From Fasciola hepatica (taxonomy: Eukaryota; Platyhelminthes; Trematoda; Plagiorchiida; Fasciolidae), in assembly GCA_948099385.1 (NCBI GenBank), contig CANUEZ040000179.1, positions 11,922,001-11,986,000 of the forward strand: a stretch of 64,000 nucleotides of DNA, in the 5' to 3' direction. Both the position numbers and the translations under genes were made by a program. The notes under the pieces were generated by a model. That model did no database searches, had not been told where the DNA came from, and saw nothing but the letters and a program-made list of their open reading frames with translations. This document shows, in pieces, positions 1 to 9,259 of this stretch; the stretch's first letter is position 1; every line of letters begins with the position of its first letter.

Positions 1-14
1 ATATCAGGCGGATG

Positions 15-16
<2 letters not shown>

Positions 17-105
<89 letters not shown>
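17..105. repeat. (AT)n microsatellite
   Basis: An almost pure alternating AT tract, with one short ctgta interruption near 56-60. Open frames across it encode only Ile-Tyr repeats and are not genes. Confidence 0.97.
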
Positions 106-107
<2 letters not shown>

Positions 108-1300
108 TATGGTCTCGAATCGGTCCTCGATGAGACTGTCTAACAACAAAACTGACTAGTGGTGCTGGGGTCTCGAACCTGCGCACGCACAAATTCGTCG
201 GTAAACGACCAGTGAAACTCGATCGAGGCCGCTCGGCTTCACTTCCCTATAATCAGGCGCACAAAGTCCTAATGCATTGTAGTGTAATGTTTCGACTTGT
301 CGCCTGCCCTACCGTCGTTATTTTTGATTGGGTTTTTCAATTGACAATATGTCTTGCACATATGTACGCAAAGAAAATCCACTCTCTGACAAGCAGTTCC
401 ACCAAGGGCTATGATATTTTCCTAATTATAACAACAATACTGACAGCAATCGTTATCTCCGTGCATTCACATTATCTAGGTCAAGGTTCTTCGGACAGTC
501 ACCAAAGAAGCGTTGCTCAACTTTTTCATCGATGAATATATGGACCCAGCTCGTCGACGGTCGTTGCTTATCCAGGCAAGTGGTTTGAACCGGTTGCCTA
601 CCTTCCTCTTTTGCGCTTCTGGTCTCTCAGTCAGAGTTTTGCTTTTAGGGATTATCTCAGACGAAATATATTTTGCTGAACCGCAGTTTATTATCACGTG
701 ACTACCCCAGCGTTGGATAGGAATAGGATTAGCTTGACTTTTCGAGTGACGTTGTGATAGATAGACACATGGTCTTTATATTTTGTTCGATAAATACTAG
801 GTTTATCTACATATATACAGGCTCATGTGTGTACACTCGCTGATGCTTTACAAAGGTTTCTTGTCACATCATCTTGAATTTTATTATCAACTGAAGTAAA
901 ATGGTTACATGCAGTTTGTTAGTTTTCCTAACAGTTTTCTTGGTATTATAATCAAGTACCGCTGTCGTCCACCGTTTTGCATGCAGAACTTTTTTCTGAG
1001 TTTGCCTGAACAGTGATCAACTTCTTGGCTATGCATGGCGGTTAAAATTGGTCAGAGCAACGCAACTCTTGTTACTTCTGCGTAGCGTCGTCACTAACAT
1101 GGCGTTTATTTTTGTTTTTGGTTGTCCATTAGCTCAGAAGAAAAATTCATAGGACAATTTTTCTTCGTACAGATTATTAATTATTTTACCGATGGATGAA
1201 ATGCGTAAGAAGCACTGAACGATTCCGTAACTGACACGCTTTGATTTCCCTGACCTAGTAAAGTTATGGGTTTCACTCAGTCAACTACGTCCTCCCTCTG
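106..1300. other. No recognisable gene
   Basis: About 1.2 kb without a frame I can assign. The short open frames here (for example 212-535 plus) have no motif I recognise and overlap one another in several phases, which is what non-coding DNA of this composition gives. Confidence 0.5.
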
Positions 1301-1314
1301 TTATCTTTCTAGGT

Positions 1315-1624
1315 GGATGCGTTTCCCACACCGGATCCGGACTATGTGATGCCGTCCAAACCGAGTTGTCTGTTTATCAAACACATCAAAATGAATTCAG
1401 ACTTGATCGCGGACGAAAATCGCAGCGCTCGTGAGGTCATTGTCCCAGACACTGTGGATGCAATCGGCTTTGATGCGAAGTTGGCACGCAAAGTGTTAGG
1501 TCGACTGAACTCGAAACTACTCGGTGATGACGGATGCTCATCGCTTGATGAGTCCCCGGTGTGCATTGACAATGTGCGTGACTTTCGCTCCAAGTTGCAT
1601 TGGGAAGCTGGACGTGTTTTGTGA
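1315..1624 (+). CDS. Possible host-gene terminal exon, unidentified
   Basis: An open frame of about 103 codons begins directly after a pyrimidine-rich stretch ending in ctag near 1,313 and runs to a TGA at 1,622-1,624. The peptide starts VDAFPTPDPDYVMPSKPS and contains a charged stretch ending RKVLGRLNSKLLGDD. Its mixed composition, without low complexity, is more protein-like than most frames around it. I do not recognise a family and no transposon motif is visible. A minus-strand frame of similar length (1,342-1,710) overlaps it, so chance cannot be excluded. No upstream exon or polyadenylation signal could be tied to it. Confidence 0.3.
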
Positions 1625-3440
1625 CCAAACAACACCCAGCCATCCCGTTTAATCACCCAGTACCTGCCCATTTCGGTATAACCTTGCCAGCACTCTGGTC
1701 CTCTTATCATGTTTTCGACGTGATCATGTTTACCCTCCCAAACTCAGCCCGGTTGATCTGCAACGATTTCTCTGTGAGATTTGCCTTCAACCTGACCAAC
1801 TTACCTAGGAACAAGTACAGCATCTGTGGGTAAAATTTGCTTTCTTTTCTCGTTAGGATGCGCTTATTTGAATGATTATGGAAGGTGTCTGTGTCTCGTT
1901 GAATGTAGTCGAGTAGAATCAGGAAACGTCTCTGTCAGAGCTACAGTAACCTATAGCTACTAGTTAAGACTACGGCTCGGTCTCCTAAGTTTTGTTCAAC
2001 CTGTTCCTACCAAAGTTCAGGATCCACGGTCTGTTTCAACGCAAGAGAGCGGAGGGTTGTCATGCATATATTGGAAGAGCACTGAAACTTGCGGTCCAAG
2101 AAACATTGTTTTTGCAAATATCCCGATGTCCAGGACTGTGAATCTAGCGGAAACTTAGTTGCACTAGCTACATGAACGATATGAGCAGAACACGGTTACG
2201 GGCAGTAGAACAAATTCCAATTGAATAACCGTGTTTATCGATAATTCGTGGTTCTAAATAATGCAATAAGCATAAATATACAGCAAAAAAGACTTACATC
2301 CAGACGAGAAACTAAGAACAATGAGCAGTAACTTTCCGAAAATTGGGACAGCGCAGAAAATAAAAACGGTCCACCTAGCAAGCAGCTGAACGAAACTGTA
2401 GCGCAGTTTGATGGCGGTACAATCAGTAAATCAGGAAACTTTTACCGTCACGAATCAGTAAATCAGTTACAAAGGCGTGAATTAGGATGTAGTTGCAATA
2501 ATAGAGAGTTATTAATAAATAAGTACAAATAATCTAAATCTGTGAGGCAAACGAAAAGGCGTGCCTACATGATTGGACGAATCCGGCACTAGATCTGGTA
2601 ATGCCGGTGACTTGTGATGGCCAATGGTGGAGTGCAGTGACAGAAAGGCTAAGGCTGACAGTTCGAGCCTCCACTCGGCAACACAAATGAAACACTCAGA
2701 AAGATTATACAACAGTAGAAATGTAGACCTTGGAGGAAACAAAGTTATGAGTAAATACGTGAACTGTTCATGTAATGGGCACCGTAAAACCCGACTATAA
2801 ACCAGTGTGATACCTTAAAAACAAAGAAAATACATTACGAATTTCCGAGGTTCACGATGTACGTATCCACTACTGATAAGTAACTGAACAGAAAGGAGAA
2901 GGACAGACTCTAATTACGAATACTAATTAACTGTTATCGCTTACTGGATTTGAACAAATTATGCGTGTCGCAGTGGTAACGCCACAACATCCAGTGTAGC
3001 GAAATTATCGAGAGGGAGTTTTGTGTCCCTATACCTTGGTCCGCGTGCATTCTAAACAGCTGGTTGTCCCTGATCATTTTCGGCCACGAAACATTCATAA
3101 TGAGTCTAACCGTTGATCGTATATCGTAAGGTTGCCTGGCAATATTGCTTCTACTAGCAATAAGAGAGGTGTGACACTGCGTGAAAAGCTAAGATATGTT
3201 TTGCAGTTTGTGGCCTCGAAGAAGCGCTGCTTTTGTGGAGATTAAGCTGGGAGATGATCCTTTGGAACAGGAACTCGGTTTGGGTAGGTCTCAAAGCACT
3301 TCGCATCACAGTAACGAAAACCCATTTCATATGAGTTGCACATGCAAACCACTAGTCGGTCGGCGTCTTTTAAAGTGCAGAGTTACAATAAGTCCTGTTT
3401 TTTCTGCCCAGTGTCTCACCCTTTAACGGCGCACTGTGAA
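1625..3440. other. No recognisable gene
   Basis: I see no feature I can support. Short frames at 2,512-2,742 (minus) and 3,196-3,426 (plus) have no recognisable motif. Peptide-like pieces near 3,150-3,300 occur in two phases at once, which argues against either being real. Confidence 0.4.
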
Positions 3441-3449
3441 AAACCACCC

Positions 3450-3944
3450 CTATCCTTGCTTGCTCGTTATTTTTAGTCGGTACTCGCTAAGATGGGATGT
3501 TATCCATAACCAGAAACCGCGGTACAAAGTCCAGAGCAAGTAGGACTCTAGATAAAAGATCTGTATGTTCTCAGAAGTGATAAGCGACTGTGGGAACATA
3601 AAGTGCTCAAAGGACTTAGTGGGAGAAGGTTTCCAGTGGGACACCTGGTACCTCGTTCGACGTAGACAGTGTAGAGACCACAATCGCTCCGAAAAAAATG
3701 AATAATTTCCGGACATCATTTTGGATTTATTTTCTCCGATCATCTCAGGCGCTTCCCTGTGACTGTACTGTTTTCCTTCAGCTGCATGCGTTTTTCGTGA
3801 ACTGACGTTCGCGAGGTTTCCATCGAAATCACCTTTGACACACTTTCGGTTTTCTCTGATTGTACGAATCGCCGTTGCCTCCGTTTGCTTTACATGTATT
3901 CCTCGTGTCGGCATTATTTCGGTGCCAAGATATATAGAATACAC
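3450..3944 (-). other. Unidentified 164-codon open frame
   Basis: One of the longest uninterrupted frames in the window. The product is basic and mixed, begins MYSIYLGTEIMPTRGIHV, and has no signal peptide, zinc finger or polymerase motif I can see. It lies between unannotated DNA and a gypsy gag fragment on the other strand. It could be an old transposon frame, a host exon or chance; I assign no function. Confidence 0.15.
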
Positions 3945-4257
3945 AATTGCATTTGTCTATGGACGCGAGTCTTCTCTATTCATTCACAGTTCGCTTCAAG
4001 ACCCCATAGGCGACACGCCCCGAAGCCGCCAGTAAGACGTCTTCTATACTGTTGGGCCCGTTCTTTCCTGAGCAATACGATAAATCGGCGAGTTTTGCTG
4101 CGTTTTACGTCAAATTTCTGTTCCTCGCTATACATATTACAAGATATGTTATCGCAACTTGAACACATTTTAGGATAAGACACAGTTCGAAACAGATCTT
4201 ACGCTATCTGCCGTGACGTTTAAACCTGTTTGGTTTATTCACCACGACCCATAGGTT

Positions 4258-4708
4258 TGGTTTGCAACCTTAGAACCACAGTTTGAGGCACACAAGATCG
4301 TTGGCCAGCACCAAAGGTTCTCCTTTACGTCAGAGGCCGTCCTTCTGGAAGTCACCGCATCGGCCAGGGACTTGATCTTAAATCCTCCGCAAGAGCAACC
4401 GTACGCTCGGCTTAAGGAGGTTATTCTTTGCAACTTCCTGCTCTCGTGGGAGGAATGCTTGAGTCACCTTTTGATGCGGCATCTCATCGGTGACAGGAAA
4501 CCCAGCTCACTGGTTTTTGGCAGAGCCTGTTGATAAGAACTCGGAAATGGTTGAGGAATTATGGTTGGGATTCTTACCCTTTCATGTCCAGACTGTTGTG
4601 TCGGCGCGCATACCTCCTGATTATCCCCGGTCAGTAGTTCCTCGATCGTCCAATCCCAACGGAAAAGTAGCCACAAACAAGTGCGAAAACTGTATTCAAG
4701 TGTAACCA
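4258..4708 (+). pseudogene. Ty3/gypsy gag fragment (capsid region)
   Basis: From 4,258 the frame reads WFATLEPQFEAHKIV, followed by ARDLILNPPQEQPYARLKE and IGDRKPSSL. This succession matches the capsid part of Gag in flatworm gypsy-like elements (W-F-A-x-LE, then a proline-rich 'dlilnPP..qPY..LKE', then 'GDRKPS'). The frame stops at 4,531-4,533. The homologous reading continues one phase over (from about 4,520), with LWLGFLPFHVQTVVSARIP, typical of the end of this domain, to 4,708. So this is one gag domain with a frameshift. Zinc knuckle, protease and RT are not found immediately downstream, so it is a fragment of a dead element. The family assignment is firm; the subfamily is unknown. Confidence 0.8.
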
Positions 4709-5048
4709 AAAATCAACACTTTTTATAGCATGAGGTTAGCAATACATGGGCATATTCGGCGTTGCTATTGATTGCCCGGTGTGGTGCACGACTGCGAGTG
4801 GTTGAGTCGGATCGCAGTGTTTCATACGGCTGATTGGTTGGCGGGTTAATGCGAAGGGTAAGCAGTAGGTTGTCAGTCAATGGCTGATGTGAATAGTGAC
4901 CCGTGATGGACTGATTGGTCCATGGGCACCTACCGCGTGGTTGCACTGCTATGTGGAATGTGCGGGCCCGTTATTGGTTAGTGTAAAGAGAGCCATCTGT
5001 CCGTGGGTTGAAAGAATACAAACTGCAGCCTCGCTGATGACATTTTCA

Positions 5049-5251
5049 GGGAGATTTCCGACTCCCTGGTACAGACCACTGTCACTTCTCTCCTGGAAGA
5101 CTCGTCCTTGGGACAAGCAAACTTCGTGGCTGATAAGGTTGCCGCACGTGGCGTCAATGAGGTTAGCCCCCTCATCGCTACAGCATCGCACAATCACCAG
5201 AGTGTCGACCTGGACAAATCCCCGGAAGACTCTGGACTATTGATCCGTTAA
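5049..5251 (+). other. Possible exon or distal gag remnant
   Basis: A branch-point-like ctgatgac and ttttcag end at about 5,050, followed by an open frame to a TAA at about 5,249-5,251. The frame reads EISDSLVQTTVTSLLEDSSL, later NFVADKVAARGVNEVSPLI, and ends in LLIR. It is acidic and helix-like. Two readings are possible: a terminal exon of a host gene, or a degenerate C-terminal gag region belonging to the gag fragment 350 bp upstream, because gypsy Gags have an 'LAD.I...' segment at this position. I cannot decide between them from sequence alone. Confidence 0.25.
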
Positions 5252-5539
5252 CCGAGGACTATCTTTTAAATGCGGGGTGACCGTGTTCACACCCCACAGT
5301 ATCCCACGCAAGCAACGGCACCGACGGGTGCCCCTCACCGCCCAATTCCGCTGTGAATCAGCCACACCTAGACTTACTAAACTAGAAAAGCCTACCAGCG
5401 GCCTTTGTTAGTTCCACTGCGTATTGTATTGTATTGCAGACCTCAAGAAGTTGAAAAACTCACATTTCATGCAGATGGATGAAAGCTGATCACTGTCACT
5501 TCGAAGTAAGCATAGAAAATGAATACTGCGAGAAAACTG

Positions 5540-6670
5540 TTCTAGCCACCGAGGTTCATAACAAGTTCCCCTGTGTCCTTCCTCTTGTCAACTAGAACAC
5601 GTGCTAAACAAGGCACTGTGGAGTTGCGATAGATATTTGTACGAAAGGGGAAATGTCTAGATGGGGAACTTCGGGAAGGATGCCAAAGGCATGCAGATAA
5701 GTCATGGTACAGCACATGATTGAGGTCCGCTACACTCTTATTGTCGAACTTTTCACAGGCTATGCTGTGCAGGTCGCAAATTTCAGAGGTAACAGAGCCT
5801 ATGGGAGTCAAAGGACCACAATTGATAATGGCTTGGCGGTGGTGTAGTATGGTAAAATCTTCCCTACTTAGACCAGGAAAGATTACGGGAGAGCAGTAGA
5901 GTATGATTGGGAGAATACATTGATGGACGAAAGAAGAAATGAGTTTTTGGGGCACTAAATTACCTTAGCCTACGAATTGAAAAAAACAGTCTACTTTTTT
6001 AACACTATCAAAAATGAGGAGACCACTTTAGATTGGTGCTGATTGTGACGCCTAAGTATTTGACCGAGTCAGCTCTGGAAGTAGGGCACTTGATGGTTGA
6101 TTGCTCACTGGGGTAAGAGGAACGAAAAACGGAGAAAGTACACTTAAAACATTTGGAAGTGTTGAGATGTAGTCCAGAATGGGACGAAAAATTCTGAATA
6201 TTGTGTAAGTTCTCGAAAAAAGAGTTGAAGTCTTGTTAGTTACAGATAGATTGACAGAGCGTATTTAAAAGTTGTGCATGTGATGCAGTGGTCTAGTTGC
6301 TGATATATATGTGGTGAAGAGAAAGGGGATAGAACGGCACCCTGAAGAACATCTGAGTTGTTAGTCAAAGGACTCTATGAACTTGTACCCACTTTAATGC
6401 GCTTAGTTCTGTTGGAAAAATAATCTTTCAACCAAGAGAGTAAAGATGTAGGACAGCCCAAAGACTCTAGCTTTTGAAAAAGTAGAGAACGGATTATCAC
6501 CCGAGGAATAGGCGGGGAAAATACGCCGAAAGGTTTTCATGGAACTATTCAAGTTGCTTGGAATAAAACGGCAAAATGAAGCCACTGTATCCAAACTCCA
6601 TCTGTTGAGTTCGTCTACAAACTGATGGGGGTCATTGGGAGCAAAAAGAGGTGAACGCAATCGATACACA
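5540..6670 (-). mobile_element. 5'-truncated, degenerate LINE (CR1/Jockey-like RT part)
   Basis: Reading right to left, the RT palm is visible in pieces in shifting frames. KARVFGLSYIF resembles the segment after the 'kaFD' motif and lies near 6,440-6,480. QGAVLSPFLFTTYI, the equivalent of 'GvpQGsvLSPlLF..yi', lies at about 6,305-6,355. LNTSKCFKCTF and SVKYLGVTISTNLKWS, the 'N..Kc...f' and 'vkyLGv.id..l.w..H' segments, lie at about 6,025-6,160. An open frame at 5,542-5,955 (ILYCSPVIFPGLSREDF) is the RT C-terminal thumb region. No endonuclease domain remains upstream. Several frameshifts and stops make it dead. CR1 versus Jockey cannot be settled here. Confidence 0.7.
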
Positions 6671-6675
6671 CTCGG

Positions 6676-6969
6676 TCAGTATGAGCGCAGAAGTGATGGC
6701 GACTGGACGAAAACTGACAAAATGTATGAATTAGAATGTTTAAGAATAGGTACCGCAGTCACGGCTTTCCACAGGGCATCATTTGCACCAGCATGAACAG
6801 ATTTGTTGATGGTGTACAGGATTGCCGTCTCGCAGTTTAGGGATTCGCAGATAAACGGACTTCGAGTCCTAAGGCAGAAAACACAAACTCGCTTTACCAC
6901 GTGTAACATAAGGCAAATCACCAAACAACAACTTATCTCATATTGTGGACAGACGACCCAAATAATCGA
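6676..6969. other. No recognisable gene
   Basis: The spacer between the LINE fragment and the duplicated block. Frames overlap on both strands (6,676-6,996 minus, 6,803-7,093 plus) and neither shows a recognisable motif. Confidence 0.4.
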
Positions 6970-7550
6970 GACATGGAGAACAACACAAGGTAGCAAACAA
7001 GCTCGTTTTCAGTGGTTCGTAATCATGCCATTACATCACATTTTATATGAACAATGTCAAGTGAACAGAACAGAAATCAAGATAAGGCGATGAGTCAAAA
7101 TTAAGTAAGGGAGAGGGGATCAAATCTCACATGCGTGACCTAGATCCGTCTCTGGATCGTGAGTGGGTGTCTGCAGTGTCATTAGTCTGATCAACGGATT
7201 TGTGGTTTGTTTTTGGGTAGGGGGTGGGTCATGGAAGCCTTAGCGCTTACACGAACTGTTTTTGGGCGCATAGTGGGGTTTGTAGAGACGAATGCACACT
7301 GCTTCCTCAGTGGCTAGAACACGGCAGTTTTCCAATCTTGATTGCGCACTTCGAACTTAGTAAATTGGTCGGAATGCTTTGGTCACATTCACTGAGTGTT
7401 TAGACTGAACAAGGTGTGAACACACAGTGCTCGGAATTACTTTGATTGCTCCAGTGTTCAACCAAGCTGGGTGGTTTTCACGGACTCGTTCGGATAAGTG
7501 TCTGGTCGTACGGCCAGTTTACGCTGTCCATAATCTCGCAAACAGCCTTA
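6970..7550 (-). mobile_element. Penelope-like element, 3'-terminal fragment (copy A)
   Basis: Reverse complement of the 3' end of the Penelope-like element at 26.7-27.25 kb. It shares the terminal sequence (acacaaggtagcaaacaagc region), the 3' untranslated part and the C-terminal end of the GIY-YIG domain. The antisense frame contains the remnants of RPDTYPNESVKTTQLG, the degenerate equivalent of the intact copy's HLSERVREHHPAWL. Similarity to the intact copy fades upstream of the GIY-YIG region near 7,550, so the fragment is 5'-truncated. Frameshifts and stops interrupt it. The same truncated fragment occurs in copy B, so truncation predates the block duplication. Confidence 0.8.
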
Positions 7551-7575
7551 CCGATCCCAGCGTTACTGTCTACAG

Positions 7576-7703
7576 CTCACTTTCCATTTCGGCGGAGTGT
7601 TGATTGGCAGAAGGCATCGCTGCTTCAATCGGAACATGTCAAAGTACACACTGAAACTGTTGGCAAAACCGAGAACATAGCCCGCCGTAGTCACGCAGAA
7701 TGA
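7576..7703 (+). other. Exon-like open frame next to Penelope fragment
   Basis: The frame follows a good acceptor-like tactgtctacag and reads HFPFRRSVDWQKASLLQSEH, then VKVHTETVGKTENIARRSHA, to a TGA. Copy B at about 16,058-16,185 keeps the frame, with one conservative change (S to A) and some silent ones. I recognise no family. No conserved donor site is visible, so it would have to be a terminal exon or chance. Confidence 0.2.
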
Positions 7704-7977
7704 CACGAACTCCTTATCGATTGGGATAACTAAATCGTGCTAGATCATAAAACTAGCCTGATTTAAGTGAGATATTGCGCAATTCAGTACCGAAGCTATT
7801 ATCATCTAGCCACGGAATATTTATCACGGTGCGTCAGCTTTAATCCTGAGAACAGAAAGGTTGAGTACGAAATTTTGTTCACCCTTTCAATGACCCAAGA
7901 AAGAACCATCCTCCAACAAGGAGCGCAATTTTTAAGCCTTCAGAGAAGCTTAACTTGCTGTAATATTTCTTTTTCAG

Positions 7978-8121
7978 TTTTAGTAATGGCTTGATATGTA
8001 TCACGCTCTCGATCGACAAGAGTAAACGAAAAACCCCCATCTTGAGACTTATTTCTCCTTTCCATTTGGATGCGAAAATGTCCATTGTTTCAGATATTGT
8101 TAAAAATCTGATGACCAAAAG
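7978..8121 (+). other. Exon-like island B (144 bp), unidentified
   Basis: A pyrimidine-rich acceptor (tttctttttcag) is followed by an open 144-bp stretch and a strong donor (gtgagt at 8,122). The length is a multiple of three and the phases are symmetric. The reading includes FSNGLICITLSIDKSKRK, TPILRLISPFHL and DAKMSIVSDIVKNLMTK. The duplicate at 16,460-16,603 keeps both splice signals and the frame, and differs at three bases: two are silent and one gives Lys to Arg. That pattern suits a real or recently functional exon, but three differences are too few to prove selection, and the antisense strand is also open over this region. I do not recognise the protein. Confidence 0.35.
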
Positions 8122-8873
8122 GTGAGTGAAGAACGGGCAGAAGAGTGACGGAAAACGTGGTCGATCGATGAAGGGAATTGACGGGTCCACAAGACGCGTC
8201 TTGTCAAATATAACGGATGACCCAGTATGGCCAAGACGTCCTTTTAGGTCAGTTTTCGGAGTCGTCCAAGGTTAATCAATGCACAAATTAGAGGAACAGA
8301 AGACACTGTGGAGCTTCAAGAACCAAATCATTAGGTTTTGAACAGGATGAAAATCGTTTTATACCTGTTTGGTTGTGCAAAAGTTTTGGTCAAGCAAGAA
8401 TCTTTGGTTCAAATACAACAATGGGAAATATAGAGTATAGAATCAATGTACTAGTGGATCAGCCAAACAGAACTTTTCTTTTGTCAATCGACTTCTAAAT
8501 ATTCTGAGAAGAAAGTTGAAAAGGCGAATTGACTTTGACGTCCAGTGATCAAACTTGAGTTGTACCCAGGCCTTTCTAAATACATCAAAGCTTCATTGGA
8601 AATGCAGACGAATTTCTAACACAGAACTTGTTGATTACAAGAATGGGATTTGTTTTCCGAAATTCAGCTCAGAAAAATATTGAAAAAAATCCATTCTTTC
8701 AGTTTTTTCACTCAACATACTGTGAAAGGGCTCCAGTGTGTGACAACCTCACTTCCGAACTGCAACAATGAAATGTAGGAAAAAATATGTAGTGTTACGC
8801 AAACGGTCTTTGCACTTTTAACCATCCGACATGGCATAAAGCTTTGACTTATTAGCGTTGTTTGGTTACTCAG
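8122..8873. other. Spacer of duplicated block, no gene seen
   Basis: Non-coding by eye. It is nearly identical to about 16,604-17,356 in copy B. A short acceptor-preceded frame near 8,704-8,775 ends in an early stop in both copies and has diverged more than island B, so I do not call it. Confidence 0.4.
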
Positions 8874-8948
8874 GGACTAGCAGCTCTGATATTCAATCGG
8901 TTTTCAGAAGAAGCTCAATTTCGACCTGCAGATTTGCGGAGTTCACAG
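8874..8948 (+). other. Exon-like island (75 bp)
   Basis: ttgtttggttactcag precedes an open 75-bp stretch with the reading GLAALIFNRFSEEAQF then RPADLRSSQ, followed by gtgatc. Copy B (about 17,356-17,430) keeps the frame but its acceptor dinucleotide context is changed (cag to cat), which argues against function there. Unidentified. Confidence 0.2.
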
Positions 8949-9085
8949 GTGATCAGATGGTTCTAAAGGTGTCGTCTCAAATCACAGTGGTATGATGTAT
9001 CTATCACTCATTGTTTGTGAGCTTTCTATGGATGATATCGTAATGGAAACAGAATAGTCAAGTTTCGTGATCGATGTCTTCACAG

Positions 9086-9150
9086 CACCAAGGTACAACT
9101 AGCGTGACAATCACTGAGTTGTATGATGTGACCGGTTTGTTAACTACCAG
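9086..9150 (+). other. Exon-like island C (65 bp)
   Basis: gtcttcacag precedes an open stretch reading HQGTTSVTITELYDVTGLL then TT, followed by donor gtgaga at 9,151. The duplicate at 17,569-17,633 keeps frame and splice signals (gtgaat), with two conservative replacements (Gly to Val, Leu to Ile). Together with island B it could mark remnants of one plus-strand gene. The phases (start 0, end 2) do not allow island B to splice directly to C. Unidentified. Confidence 0.25.
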
Positions 9151-9259
9151 GTGAGAAACGTTTTTAGTATGAACATCTAAAGAAAAGATCCTTTTAAAAG
9201 CTAATATAGTCTTTGCTGATAACTAGTGAATGGGTTTACCAGTGAAAATGTGGGTTGCA

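Noticed and set aside
16..190. Ile-Tyr repeat proteins in (AT)n tracts (also at 38.4-38.5 kb)
   Set aside because: Microsatellite translation in both strands; no coding evidence.
5030..5045. ctgatgac core-like sequence as a hammerhead
   Set aside because: No GAAA box or pairing arms at the required distance; it is more like a splice branch point. A similar ctgatga near 56,460 fails for the same reason.
9086..9150. Similarity of HQGTTSVTITELYDVTG to the MYST histone acetyltransferase C-terminal segment
   Set aside because: The resemblance is limited to a few positions (an 'siteLy.vTG' pattern) and no other MYST motif such as the acetyl-CoA loop is found nearby.
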